DNA from: Sulfitobacter litoralis
GTDB lineage: Bacteria; Pseudomonadota; Alphaproteobacteria; Rhodobacterales; Rhodobacteraceae
Reading direction: 5' to 3'
NCBI RefSeq assembly: GCF_900103185.1
Contig: NZ_FNJD01000024.1
Location: forward strand, 1 to 56,590
DNA: 56,590 nucleotides
Part shown: one piece after another, positions 18,057 through 27,288 of the stretch
How positions within the stretch are numbered: the stretch's first letter is position 1
How the letters are laid out: the number at the start of each line of letters is the position of its first letter
Translations under genes and position numbers: made by a program
The notes under the pieces: generated by a model
Told to the model about the DNA's origin: nothing
Seen by the model: only the letters and a program-made list of their open reading frames with translations
The model's database searches: none

Positions 18057-18127
18057 AATATCCTCCCTGATATGAGGATCATTTTACGGATGTGCGATCC
18101 GCGATCTATTGGTAGAAACACGTAATA

Positions 18128-18151
18128 TGATACGTATCACTACGTAGTGAT
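18128..18151. promoter_or_regulatory. Overlapping palindromes between thiolase operon and PAS-LuxR gene
   Basis: TGATACGTATCA (18128-18139) and ATCACTACGTAGTGAT (18136-18151) are perfect palindromes sharing four bases. Both are centred on TACGTA with centres 10 bp apart, about one helical turn. They lie in the divergent promoter region and are the natural candidate binding sites for the LuxR-type regulator. Confidence 0.6.
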
Positions 18152-18161
18152 TTAAGTAGAA

Positions 18162-18737
18162 ATGCAGATGATCGATACTTCTACCACGCAAAAAGCCTCC
18201 AGCCTCGGGTTTCAGGAATCACCCGTGGCGCAGATCATCGTGCGCTATCGCCGCATCATCGAGGCCAACAAGGCGGTGGAACGGTTGTTCGGCTACACGA
18301 GGGCTGATCTGATCAACCGGTCAGTGCAGCGGCTTTACCCGTCGACCGCCGATTTCAACCAGATCGGGGAGCGTTGCGAAGCACGTATGCGCGAGACGGG
18401 GGATACCCACTATGAAGACGAACGCTTTATGCAAGCGTCAGACAAGACCATCTTCTGGGTGCAGGCCAAGGGGGCGACCCTATCCCCACAGGATCCGTTT
18501 TCGCTGATGATCTGGTCGTTCGAGAAGATCGCTGACAAGAGCTATCGTTCTGTCGACCTCAGCCCACGGGAACGCGAGGTGGCGCATCATCTGGTCAACG
18601 GGCGCACCTCGCGCGAGATTGGCGAGGCGCTCAATATATCACACCGAACGGTAGAGGTGCATCGCGCGCGGTTGATGCGGAAGTTCAACGTCAAGAATAC
18701 CGCCGCATTGGTGTCTGAGATTGTCCACGCCTTCTAA
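18162..18737 (+). CDS. PAS-domain LuxR-family transcriptional regulator
   Basis: The 191-residue protein has a PAS domain (about 20-120, IVRYRRIIEANKAVERLFGY) and a C-terminal LuxR/FixJ helix-turn-helix (about 130-187, DLSPREREVAHHLVNGRTSR and NISHRTVEVHRARLMRKF). The PAS fold would sense a ligand or redox state. It is divergent from the TRAP/ligase/thiolase operon and is its likely activator. ATG 18162 or ATG 18168 could be the start; neither has a strong ribosome site. No receiver Asp is present, so it is not a classic response regulator. Confidence 0.88.
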   Translation: MQMIDTSTTQKASSLGFQESPVAQIIVRYRRIIEANKAVERLFGYTRADLINRSVQRLYPSTADFNQIGERCEARMRETGDTHYEDERFMQASDKTIFWVQAKGATLSPQDPFSLMIWSFEKIADKSYRSVDLSPREREVAHHLVNGRTSREIGEALNISHRTVEVHRARLMRKFNVKNTAALVSEIVHAF

Positions 18738-18743
18738 GGGCGA

Positions 18744-20171
18744 TTACCCCCCGTCGATATCATCCAGCGCGACGGCTCCCGCGTTCCCTTCCGTCACAAA
18801 CACGTTCCGCGCCAGTGGGAACTGGTGCGAGCGGCTTTCGAGGAAATGCATCAGGTAGCCAGCGGTGTTGGGAAAGACCATGAGGTCTCCGGGTTTGACA
18901 CCTTGGGGGAAGGACATCTTGCGCCGCGTCAGCCATTCGCTTTCTGTGCAGTAGGTGCCGGCGAGGTAGCCTTCGATAGGTTCCTTGCGCGGGCCGGGGG
19001 CGGCGACCATCAGCGGATCCAGCGCGAATTCGGCGAAGCCGGATCGGGACTGGGTGCGGTTCATTTGCACGCCGATCACGGGGGTGCCGGCGCTGTCGCG
19101 TTTGCAAAAGGCGACGCGGGCGAGGGTCATGCCGCAACCGTCCAGCAGCGAGCGCCCCGGCTCGCAACGTAGGAAGATATGCGCATCCCTCAGATGCGCT
19201 GCCACGGTTTGACCGTCGGCCATGTGATCGAGGATGCGGCGCATCCAGTCTTCTTGCACCAGAGATTGCGCAACGGGGTAGCTGTCGGCCTTGCCTTCAC
19301 CGTCTGCTTTGCGTCCCAGCCCGTCGTTATGCTGGGTGATGGGGGTGCGGTCACCGGACAGGGCGCGGTCAAGCTCGGCCAGCCATGTCTCCCACTCCGC
19401 CGCGTCGTCGAGGTAGTTCATCGGGATGCCGCCGCCGATATCAAGGAAGAAAGGCGCGGTGCTGTCGCCCTTGATCTTGTGGATCAGGGGGAGCGTTTGC
19501 AGGATCGCGGCGATGCGATCCTCGGCGCTATAGCCGTTGAGGTGGAAGTGCAGCCCGTCGAGGCGGAGCGTTTCTGACGCGACAATGCGAGCGGCGAGAG
19601 TAGGGACCTGCGCCAGCGGAAAGCCGAACCGCGAATAGAGTTTTGTACCGTCACGCTCAAACCCGTTGAGGCGCAGGCCGACAGAGACGGGCTTGGTCGC
19701 CCCTTCGGCCACGTCCTCCAACAGTTCCAGCTCATCCTCATTATCAAGGATCACAGTCACGCCGCCACCCACACAAAGGGTCATCAGCGCGCGATCCTTG
19801 ACGGCGGCGGTGCAGACGATACGGTCACCCGGCAGCCCCTGTTCAAGGCATTGTTCCACCTCTGCATGGCTGGCCGTATCGATGCCAATGCCCATATCCC
19901 GCGCGGCCTGCACATAGCTGAGACATTTATTCGCCTTGCGCGCAAACATGGGCAGGAAGGGCAGGCCATAGTCGGTCACACAATCGGTCAGCCGCGCGAT
20001 ATTGCGGCGGAAAGGATCGACCGACTGGATGTTGAGCGGCGCGCCAAATCGGTCGGTCAGCGCATCGAGGCGGGGGCGATCCCGCAACAGCTCTGCCATC
20101 CAGTTTTCCAGCCGCGGGCGCAGGGGGACGACGCCGTGGCAGGGGCTGAAGATCGTTTGCGGGATAGTCAT
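18744..20171 (-). CDS. Type III PLP-dependent decarboxylase-like enzyme (Y4yA-like)
   Basis: The 475-residue protein belongs to the Orn/DAP/Arg decarboxylase 2 fold. The PLP lysine lies in PMFARKANK, a Gly-rich phosphate loop is seen as LDIGGGIPMNYL, and the C-terminal GTYCTESEWLT carries the Cys of the partner active site. It is longer than diaminopimelate decarboxylase (~420) and resembles the Y4yA group known from a rhizobial symbiosis plasmid. It overlaps the FAD protein gene by ATGA at 20168-20171, so the two are translated together. The likely substrate is an amino acid made by the SbnA-like enzyme; decarboxylation is inferred. Confidence 0.85.
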   Translation of the reverse strand: MTIPQTIFSPCHGVVPLRPRLENWMAELLRDRPRLDALTDRFGAPLNIQSVDPFRRNIARLTDCVTDYGLPFLPMFARKANKCLSYVQAARDMGIGIDTASHAEVEQCLEQGLPGDRIVCTAAVKDRALMTLCVGGGVTVILDNEDELELLEDVAEGATKPVSVGLRLNGFERDGTKLYSRFGFPLAQVPTLAARIVASETLRLDGLHFHLNGYSAEDRIAAILQTLPLIHKIKGDSTAPFFLDIGGGIPMNYLDDAAEWETWLAELDRALSGDRTPITQHNDGLGRKADGEGKADSYPVAQSLVQEDWMRRILDHMADGQTVAAHLRDAHIFLRCEPGRSLLDGCGMTLARVAFCKRDSAGTPVIGVQMNRTQSRSGFAEFALDPLMVAAPGPRKEPIEGYLAGTYCTESEWLTRRKMSFPQGVKPGDLMVFPNTAGYLMHFLESRSHQFPLARNVFVTEGNAGAVALDDIDGG

Positions 20172-21718
20172 AGGGAATGCTCCAGCGCGTTGGATTGGCG
20201 GGCGTTTTGCACGACGGCGGCGGCCCAGTTTTCGGGAAGATCATGGAGGGAGCGCGACAGCGTGTCGTTGCCAAGCACGCAGCCTTCGGTGGCGCGGCCG
20301 ATGACGGAAAGGCCCTTTGCGATGCCGTCGCGTGTCAGGGCATGCGCGTTTTTATCGACCCTAACACCGCTCATTGTGCCGATACTGAGGTGCCCGTCGC
20401 GCAAAAGACCGTCGAGCGGGGCGGCAAGCTCGGCACCGCCAGCGGGTGGGATCGTGGCGTTGATCGTGACATCTGCCGTGGCCTCGCCCGACATATGGTC
20501 AAAGCTGACGATGCCCGCCTGTTCCAGCGTGATCAGCTTGCCGATGTTCTGCGCGGGCGGGCCGAAGGCAAGCCGCTCCATCTCTGCCGCGATCTGGCGG
20601 AAGTGGTGGGCATCGTCGGGGGCCATCTCGCGGTGGCTGATCCAGTTGATCAGCTGCGGGTAGCAGCGGCGCCAGACCTCGGCCAGAGCCCAAGCGCTGT
20701 CCTGGGCTCGGCGCCCCATGGCGATGTCATAGCCGATGCGCAGGTCTTGGCGGATTTCATCGGGGGTGAAGGTGGTTTCGGTCCGGTGGGTGAAGAACGC
20801 GGCGCTGGTGCCGGCGGTGTCGCCCAGAACCTGATCGGAAAATGACAAAAACGCGGGCCAAATGTGGTGGGTGAAGGTAGCGTTTGTGCCGCGCAGGATG
20901 TGCGAAAGCTCGGCGCGCCGTTCGTCCCAGAAGGCGTCGTCTTTCGGCTGCGTGAACAGTGCCGCCTCGACCTTGGCGCGCATCGGGCGACCGCTGCGGC
21001 TGAAGGGGGCGATGCGGCGCGGCTCCTGTCCTGAGGGGGTATAGTTATAGCCGGTGGCGGAGAGGGCGAAGACCCCGCCGCGGCCTTCGGTCAGTGCGAG
21101 CATCGTGTCGATAAAGGTGAGGGCGAAACCTTTGCAGCGCACGGTTGACGCAGGCGGCACGGCGGTCTGGGTTAGGCGCCGATCAATAGGGAAGGGGGAG
21201 GGGATGTGGTCGAGCGTACTGGTTGCGCCGTGACGAAACCCGTCTTGGTGTCCGGTTGTGATCAGGACGTGATCAACGGTGATGTTAACAGGCGATATCG
21301 ACCACCGGTCCGCTACGCGCTGCAGGTCGTTTACGCGCGTTTCATGCCGGATCTGTCTCACATTGGACGGGGCCTGCGCGATGACATGCTCAAAGCTCCA
21401 GAACAGGTACTGGCCCACACGGGCGCGTGGCACATAATCCCCCGCATCGACGGGGCTTGGGCCACCCGCGGCCCACTCCAGAAACGAGGGACCGCGCCCA
21501 CCAGTCCAAGCGTTGATCAGGCCGGCGGGGAAATTCATCAGCAGCACCTCGGGCTGGCGCGGATCATAGACCGGCCCCGCACCGGGATGCACTGACGGCT
21601 CTAAAATATGAACGACAAAACGGTGTTCGGGTTCACGCCGAGCCGCTTCGCAGAGACTATCAAGCGCATACAGACCCTTGGGGCCGCAGCCGACAATCGC
21701 AATCTGTCTCTCGCTCAT
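20168..21718 (-). CDS. FAD/NAD(P)-binding protein of the NAD_binding_9 type
   Basis: The 516-residue protein starts with a Rossmann dinucleotide motif IAIVGCGPKGLYALDSL. Further features are LEPSVHPGAGPVYDPRQP, VLITTGHQDG and a C-terminal SVIGRATEGCVLGNDTLSR. This family includes N-hydroxylase-like and uncharacterised flavoproteins; the reaction is unknown here. ATG 21718 overlaps the stop of the SbnA-like gene as ATGA, and its own stop overlaps the decarboxylase start, so all three are coupled. In the staphyloferrin B pathway the enzyme beside SbnA is an NAD-dependent dehydrogenase (SbnB); this flavoprotein takes its genomic place but is unrelated. Confidence 0.8.
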   Translation of the reverse strand: MSERQIAIVGCGPKGLYALDSLCEAARREPEHRFVVHILEPSVHPGAGPVYDPRQPEVLLMNFPAGLINAWTGGRGPSFLEWAAGGPSPVDAGDYVPRARVGQYLFWSFEHVIAQAPSNVRQIRHETRVNDLQRVADRWSISPVNITVDHVLITTGHQDGFRHGATSTLDHIPSPFPIDRRLTQTAVPPASTVRCKGFALTFIDTMLALTEGRGGVFALSATGYNYTPSGQEPRRIAPFSRSGRPMRAKVEAALFTQPKDDAFWDERRAELSHILRGTNATFTHHIWPAFLSFSDQVLGDTAGTSAAFFTHRTETTFTPDEIRQDLRIGYDIAMGRRAQDSAWALAEVWRRCYPQLINWISHREMAPDDAHHFRQIAAEMERLAFGPPAQNIGKLITLEQAGIVSFDHMSGEATADVTINATIPPAGGAELAAPLDGLLRDGHLSIGTMSGVRVDKNAHALTRDGIAKGLSVIGRATEGCVLGNDTLSRSLHDLPENWAAAVVQNARQSNALEHSL

Positions 21719-22767
21719 GAATCCGCGGAGGCCAATCCTGCCAGCGCTTTCACATCTGCCTCGCAAATCCCAAGCTCCCGCTCGACCCATTCGGGGTCAA
21801 AGACGGTACCCAAATAACGCGAACCGGAATCGTGGATAATCGCGGCGACGGTTTGACCGACGAGTTCATCCTGCATGCTGCGCACCGCCTCAAGCACACC
21901 ACCACCGGAACCGCCCACCAACAATCCTTCGCGCGCGACCGCGCGGCGACACCCGGCGACGCAGGTCACATCGGAGACACGGACGAGATCGTCGAACTCC
22001 TGCCCTATAGCAAGCTCGGGGATACGACCCGCCCCCATGCCGGAGATTTTGCGCGGACCTGCGTTGCCGTTGAAGAGCGTGCTGCCCATAGCATCCACCG
22101 CGACGACCTTTGTCTTACGCCCCATCCGGCGCAAGAAATCGCGACACCCCCGCGCCGTTCCGGTGCTGGAGCAGGCGACGAAGAGTACGTCAATCTGGCC
22201 CCCAAGAGCCGCGTCAATCTCGGCGATGGTGCCGAGTTCATGGGAGGCCGGGTTGTCGAGGTTGGCGTATTGGTTGGGCCAGAAACGACGGGAGTCTTGC
22301 TCCAAAAGGGCGGCGACCCTATCAAGACGCGCGGCGAGAAAATCTCCATCGGGGGCGTAATCTACAAGCTCGATCTGCCCACTAAGGGCACGGATGATCG
22401 CCACGTTCTGGGACTGTGCATTGGGGTCGACGACGCAGATGAACTGCAGACCATGCACCGCACAGGCCTGCGCCAGGCCAATCCCCATATTGCCGGATGA
22501 TGACTCAACCACCGTGTCGCCCGACTTGAGCCGACCGTCCGCCAAAGCGCGTTCGATCATGTGAAGCGCAGGCCGGTCTTTGGCGCTGCCACCGGGGTTC
22601 AGCGCCTCGACCTTGGCGATCAGATTAACGTCTTCGCGGTCGAGATAGCGGGGCAGACGCACCATCGGCGTCTGGCCGATAAGGTCGAGCACATTGTCCG
22701 CGATCCGCGTGGCCGCAAAGGGCGTAGCTGTTTGGGAATGGGTCTTTACCTGAGTACGAATGTTCAT
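21715..22767 (-). CDS. SbnA-like PLP-dependent beta-substituted alanine synthase
   Basis: Member of the cysteine synthase fold. The PLP Lys lies in NPGGSAKDRPALHMI, the substrate loop is VESSSGNMGIGLA, and the phosphate loop is ACSSTGTARG. Overall it is closest to SbnA-type enzymes that join O-phosphoserine with glutamate on the way to 2,3-diaminopropionate. Start ATG 22767 follows GAAAGG and leaves 350 residues; an upstream ATG 22857 would add 30 residues of low-complexity sequence. It is the first gene of the coupled trio. Which amine it uses is not decidable here. Confidence 0.82.
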   Translation of the reverse strand: MNIRTQVKTHSQTATPFAATRIADNVLDLIGQTPMVRLPRYLDREDVNLIAKVEALNPGGSAKDRPALHMIERALADGRLKSGDTVVESSSGNMGIGLAQACAVHGLQFICVVDPNAQSQNVAIIRALSGQIELVDYAPDGDFLAARLDRVAALLEQDSRRFWPNQYANLDNPASHELGTIAEIDAALGGQIDVLFVACSSTGTARGCRDFLRRMGRKTKVVAVDAMGSTLFNGNAGPRKISGMGAGRIPELAIGQEFDDLVRVSDVTCVAGCRRAVAREGLLVGGSGGGVLEAVRSMQDELVGQTVAAIIHDSGSRYLGTVFDPEWVERELGICEADVKALAGLASADS

Positions 22768-23077
22768 CTGCGTAGCCTTTCGGGAAGCCAAATCATCTCT
22801 CACCTGCGGCGCAAGGAGGCGTCGCGGTTCGTTTAGCGTTTCTTCCACCGGCCGCATGGGAATTGCCTCATTTGAGGGTGAAGCGCGCTGGTGGGGAAGA
22901 GAACGAGGGTCGAAAAATTGCTAGTTTAGATTGAACCACGCGCGGTGAAAAAAGTTCCGCCTCGCGCTTGATATCAGTTCTGACAGGAAGGTGACGGGCG
23001 AACCTCGGCTGGAGAGACGCTTGAAGTATCCGTCCCTAATACAAGTTTTGTATCGATTTTTGTGGAGTGGGCAGAGG
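22768..23077. other. Gap between sulfotransferase and SbnA-like gene
   Basis: The stretch holds the promoter region of the trio and a possible 30-codon N-terminal extension of the SbnA-like gene (to 22857). Beyond that it is AT-richer than the genes around it and shows no gene. Confidence 0.35.
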
Positions 23078-23866
23078 TTATGTCAGCGCTTCGCGACCCG
23101 CCGCCGCCTCAACATTCTCGACAATGCGCCGCAAGGGGTGACTGTTGACACCGACCCAAGGCGATACTTTTAGCCCGGGCCCATACCCCCATTCAGACGC
23201 CCGTTCCGCCTGGCTGGCAAAAAGCGTGCCCGTCCCAGCATAATCGAGATTGCCGTCGCGAATTCCCTGAGGCGCAGGCACCGTATCCACATCAAGAAAC
23301 GCCGCGAGACGCGCCAGCGTTGCGGTGGGATTAGCGATCAGATCTTCGTAGCGAACGGTTATCACCGCGTGCAAATACGCCAAATCCCGCCGCACGATGT
23401 CATGGGCATCCAGCCAGTGGTCCATCATCGTGTCGTGATCTATGTCGACCCATTTGGAGGTGGCGGCCGCAACCGCCTCTGGGTGGCGGGTCACGACGAC
23501 GAATTGCGACAGTGGGAAAAGCTGCTGATAAAGCCGCATCCGTGTCAGGTTCACAGGCGACTTTTCCACACGCCATGGCGCATCGGCAAAGAACGGGGCC
23601 CAGTCCCGTTCCAGCCGCATTTGAGTCTCTAATCTGTCGAAATATGATCCTTCCTTATGATGCTGCGCAGGATCGGTGGCGAATTGCATTGGCATGCCGT
23701 GACGTGCGGTATGGGGAATGGCACCTTGCAAATAGACGCCTTCATTCTCTGGCACAGGGGCCGCGTTTATGGCGCTGACACCGGGCAAATCGCCGATCAC
23801 GCGCGCAACCAGACTGGTGCCCGAGCGATGCAGCCCGCCGACGAATACATAGCGATGTGGTGTCAT
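23078..23866 (-). CDS. Sulfotransferase family protein
   Basis: The 262-residue PAPS-dependent sulfotransferase has the 5'-phosphosulfate loop GLHRSGTSLVARV (11-23) and a 3'-phosphate segment with FVVVTRHPEAVAAATS, followed by VRYEDLIANPTATL. It transfers sulfate to a hydroxyl or amine acceptor. GAGGGACCTC precedes ATG 23866. It is on the same strand as the SbnA-like trio about 220 bp downstream and is divergent from the glycosyltransferase operon. It could decorate either product; the acceptor is unknown. Confidence 0.85.
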   Translation of the reverse strand: MTPHRYVFVGGLHRSGTSLVARVIGDLPGVSAINAAPVPENEGVYLQGAIPHTARHGMPMQFATDPAQHHKEGSYFDRLETQMRLERDWAPFFADAPWRVEKSPVNLTRMRLYQQLFPLSQFVVVTRHPEAVAAATSKWVDIDHDTMMDHWLDAHDIVRRDLAYLHAVITVRYEDLIANPTATLARLAAFLDVDTVPAPQGIRDGNLDYAGTGTLFASQAERASEWGYGPGLKVSPWVGVNSHPLRRIVENVEAAAGREALT

Positions 23867-24082
23867 GAGGTCCCTCTTTCCCGCTCGTTTCAGTTAGGGT
23901 GTTCGTGGGATGCGGCAAGTTGAAAGCACGTCGTAGGGCATAGCGGCTTTATGCGGCTTGCCCGTTCACCTGTGACTGAAAAGAATCTCTCAATCCGACG
24001 GGAACCATAAGGTAACTTTACTGTTAACTATGTGAAGCTTGCAATCTGAGCTCTGAATACATCAAAATTTTTGGAGGCTGAT

Positions 24083-26128
24083 ATGCGCATCATGCATATT
24101 TCGCTGGGCGGATGTCTCTCCGCCCCGCCCGTTAAGTACGGCATGACAGAAGATACCGGTGGGCACATCGCCTATGTTCTTGGTTCCGCTATGGCTCAAG
24201 CGAAACTCCCTGAGGTTGATGAGGTCACGATCGTGACGCGTCTATTTGATGCGCCGGAGCTGGGGGCTGTTTTTGCACAAGCCGAGGAAGATATCGCGCC
24301 CAAGTGTCGGGTGGTGCGACTTGCGTCCGATCGGGCTGAATATTTGGAAAAGGGTAATTTGGTGGGGGAGCTTCCGTCATTGCAAAGCGCCCTGTTAGAG
24401 ACACTTGAGGCGATGGGGGAAGCGCGTCCCGATGTGATCCATGCGCATTTTGCAGATGCGGCGGAGTTGGCCCTAGCGGCGCGGGAGAGGTTCGGGATTC
24501 CGGTGATCTATACCGCGCATTCGCTGGGGGCGGAGAAGCTAGTGCCGAGGGAGGTACCCTCGGCCGAGTTGAAAGCGCGGATCGCACGCGAGACTCGGGC
24601 GCTGGCAGAGGCGGATGCGATTATTGCGTCGTCCCGAGATGAAGTGGAGCGGCAAATTCCTAAACTTGTATCGAATGCCGAAGGGCGTGCGCATCGGATC
24701 GGGCCGGGGGTTTGCGTGCAGGAAGCAGGCGATGCGGCCCGTGCGCGGCAAATGTTGGGCGGGTTTCTGAGGGATGTGAATAAACCCATAATCCTCGCCA
24801 TAGCGCGGCCCATTCGGAAGAAGAATTTGCGGCGGTTGGTGGATGCCTATGCGTCTGACCCCACGCTGCAAGAACGCGCGAACCTTGTGATTATCGCGGG
24901 GCTGCGTGACGGGCTGGGGCAGGGGTGCAGCGAGCGTGATGCGGTGATTGCTGATCTTTTTGACGGGGTCGACCGGCATGATCTTTGGGGCAAGGTGGCA
25001 CTGCCACGGCAACACTCTGCGCAAGATATCAGTGATCTTTATGCGCTGGCAGCCGAGGGCGGTGTATTTTGCAACCCAGCGTTTCACGAGCCCTTTGGCC
25101 TGACCTTGATTGAAGCGGCTCAGGCGGGCGTGCCTTTGGTTGCAACGCAATCTGGCGGGCCGTCGGACATCATCCCTGAGCTGGGCTTTGGTGCATTGAT
25201 TGATCCCTATGATACAGCAAGCGTCACCCGCGGGTTGCGCCAAGTGCTGATTGCGCCAAAGCGCGAGCTGGCGGCGCGGCAGGCGCAGAACATTGCGCGG
25301 CGGACCTACGACTGGACGGCTTGGGCTATGCGTACACAACGGGTGATGGAGGCAGTGACGAAGGTGCCTGAGATCGTGGTCACCGGCGACGTGCGCTACG
25401 ATCATCTGCTTGCCTGTGACATCGATAATACGCTCACCGGTTGCCGCAACAGCGCGCGAGCGTTTGCGCAGTGGCTGGGGCGGGAGGGAGGAATATATGC
25501 CTTTACTGTCGCCACCGGTCGCTCGGTCGCAGAGGCGCAGCGCGTGTTGACCGAGTGGGACTTGCCCACGCCCGATACAATCGTAAGCTCTACCGGAACA
25601 GAGATTTGGCGCCGTGAGGGTAGCGGGTTTACCCTGTGTGAGAATTACGCGGCGTTGGTTACGCAGGATTGGGACGCGCAAGCGGTGCGCGCGGCATTGC
25701 ATGGCACCGACGTGAGGTTTCAGCCGGTCTATGACCAGCGCCGTTGGAAGGTCAGCCTGTTCGGCGCCACCAGCGATGTATCCGCGATCGAGGCGCGTTT
25801 GCATCAGGCGGGCGCCTCGGCCCGCATCATTCCGTCCCATGAGAAGTTCATCGATATCATTCCCGTACAGGCCGGCAAGGCCGCCGCGATCCGGTTCGAG
25901 GCGGCGCGGCGTAGCATGTCGGACGACCGCGTGATCGTGGCGGGGGATAGTGGCAATGATCTGGATATGCTCTCGCGCTTCGAGAACGCCGTGCTGCCCG
26001 CAAACGCGCTGGCGGAGCTGGATGGTCTGGCCTCGGTCTATCGCTCGCCGCTGAAACATGCGGCGGGGGTTCTGGATGGGGTGCAATACTATCGCACGCC
26101 GCAGCCGATGCTGATGGCGGGCGAATAA
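24083..26128 (+). CDS. Sucrose-phosphate synthase/phosphatase-like fusion (GT4 + HAD)
   Basis: Residues 1-440 form a GT4 glycosyltransferase of the sucrose synthase/sucrose-phosphate synthase type, with EDTGGHIAYVLG near the N-terminus and NPAFHEPFGLTLIEAAQAG (E-x7-E). Residues 450-681 form a HAD phosphatase of the sucrose-phosphatase type, with LLACDIDNTLTG and VAGDSGNDLDML. Such fusions make a phosphorylated glycoside and dephosphorylate it. ATG 24083 follows GGAGG; a TTG at 24071 lies on the ribosome site. It leads a four-gene glycosyltransferase operon, so the product may be a larger glycoconjugate rather than free sucrose. Confidence 0.85.
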   Translation: MRIMHISLGGCLSAPPVKYGMTEDTGGHIAYVLGSAMAQAKLPEVDEVTIVTRLFDAPELGAVFAQAEEDIAPKCRVVRLASDRAEYLEKGNLVGELPSLQSALLETLEAMGEARPDVIHAHFADAAELALAARERFGIPVIYTAHSLGAEKLVPREVPSAELKARIARETRALAEADAIIASSRDEVERQIPKLVSNAEGRAHRIGPGVCVQEAGDAARARQMLGGFLRDVNKPIILAIARPIRKKNLRRLVDAYASDPTLQERANLVIIAGLRDGLGQGCSERDAVIADLFDGVDRHDLWGKVALPRQHSAQDISDLYALAAEGGVFCNPAFHEPFGLTLIEAAQAGVPLVATQSGGPSDIIPELGFGALIDPYDTASVTRGLRQVLIAPKRELAARQAQNIARRTYDWTAWAMRTQRVMEAVTKVPEIVVTGDVRYDHLLACDIDNTLTGCRNSARAFAQWLGREGGIYAFTVATGRSVAEAQRVLTEWDLPTPDTIVSSTGTEIWRREGSGFTLCENYAALVTQDWDAQAVRAALHGTDVRFQPVYDQRRWKVSLFGATSDVSAIEARLHQAGASARIIPSHEKFIDIIPVQAGKAAAIRFEAARRSMSDDRVIVAGDSGNDLDMLSRFENAVLPANALAELDGLASVYRSPLKHAAGVLDGVQYYRTPQPMLMAGE

Positions 26129-26130
26129 TT

Positions 26131-27288
26131 ATGCGTGATTTTCCTGACGCTCCCCTACGGCCCTTCGGCTATTTCGTGCATCACCAAGGGCGGGGCCATG
26201 CCGAACGCTGCGCCGCCGTAGTCAACGCGCTGCCAGAGGCGCGCCCGGTGCGGATTTTCTGCGCGCGCGACGATATCTTTCCGCCTTTGCGTGAGAATGT
26301 GACGGTGCAAAAGCTGCCCTCGCTGTTCGAGGCGCGGGGGGATGAGCCGCGTGGAGCCGCCTTGCTCGATACGCCTGACACGACCCATTGCGCCCCCGTT
26401 GGATGGTCCGGCATTCGCAAGGCGATGGCTGCAATGGCGCAGTTCTTTGCCGCTGAGGCACCGGAGCTGATGATCGTCGATGTCTCAGCCGAGGTGGCGC
26501 AGCTGGCGCGGCTATGCTCGGTGCCGCATGTCAAAATTCTGCAGCACGGCGACCGCAGTGATGCGGGGCATCGGGCGGCTTATGACGGCTCCGCGGGGTT
26601 GCTGGCGCCGTTCCACGCGGATTTGGCGCAGGAGGGTTGGAGCGCCTGGATTGAGAAAATTCATTACGCTCCGGGTTTGGGGGTGAATGTGTCGCTGCCG
26701 AAGGTAAAGGCTGCTCGCGCGCGACTGAAGCTTGGCAAACGCCTCATGGCACTGGTGGTCTGTGGCGGCGGCGGCAACGGGATTTCCGAGGCTGCCTTGG
26801 GTGTCGCCGCGCGCAGCTATCCGCAGATGGACTGGATCACTATCGGCGAGGTGCAGCGCGATTGGCATGCGACCTTGCCGCCGAACCTAATTCATAAAGG
26901 CTGGGTCGACGACGCCCCCGACTATATTGCGGCGGCGGATCTGGTGATTTCATCGACCGGCAACACAACCTGCGCTCAAGTGCTTACCGCCGCGAAGCCG
27001 TGGATCGTTGTGCCGGAATGGCGCTATTTCGACGAGCAAGAGGAGAAAGCACGTGCTTTGGGCCAAGCGGGTGCCGCGCTGCATTTGCCGCATATGCCAA
27101 GTTATGCCCATGCCTGGCGCGCCGCGATTGAGCAGGCACAGCAGCAACATAATCCAACGAGGCAGCGCGCTTTGGCGGGGGGGGCCGATGTGGCGACCCG
27201 TACCGCGCATTGGCTCAGCAGTTTGGCCGATCGGCTCTGGGACCGCTCCGACATTTCAACATCTTTGAAGGAGGTTCACCATGCGTGA
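26131..27288 (+). CDS. GT28/MurG-like glycosyltransferase
   Basis: The 385-residue GT-B protein has the N-terminal HHQGRGHAERCAAVVNAL loop, a nucleotide-binding half starting at ALVVCGGGGNGISEAAL, and a donor-site block ADLVISSTGNTTCAQVL followed by VVPEWRYFDEQEEKARAL. It resembles predicted UDP-sugar transferases of the MurG superfamily. It starts two bases after the SPS-like stop and overlaps the next gene by 8 bp, so it is part of the operon. Acceptor and donor are unknown. Confidence 0.78.
   Translation: MRDFPDAPLRPFGYFVHHQGRGHAERCAAVVNALPEARPVRIFCARDDIFPPLRENVTVQKLPSLFEARGDEPRGAALLDTPDTTHCAPVGWSGIRKAMAAMAQFFAAEAPELMIVDVSAEVAQLARLCSVPHVKILQHGDRSDAGHRAAYDGSAGLLAPFHADLAQEGWSAWIEKIHYAPGLGVNVSLPKVKAARARLKLGKRLMALVVCGGGGNGISEAALGVAARSYPQMDWITIGEVQRDWHATLPPNLIHKGWVDDAPDYIAAADLVISSTGNTTCAQVLTAAKPWIVVPEWRYFDEQEEKARALGQAGAALHLPHMPSYAHAWRAAIEQAQQQHNPTRQRALAGGADVATRTAHWLSSLADRLWDRSDISTSLKEVHHA

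Noticed and set aside
24539..26086. A 515-codon open frame antisense to the SPS-like gene
   Set aside because: Arg/His-rich composition and no motif; it mirrors the GC-rich codon bias of the sense gene.
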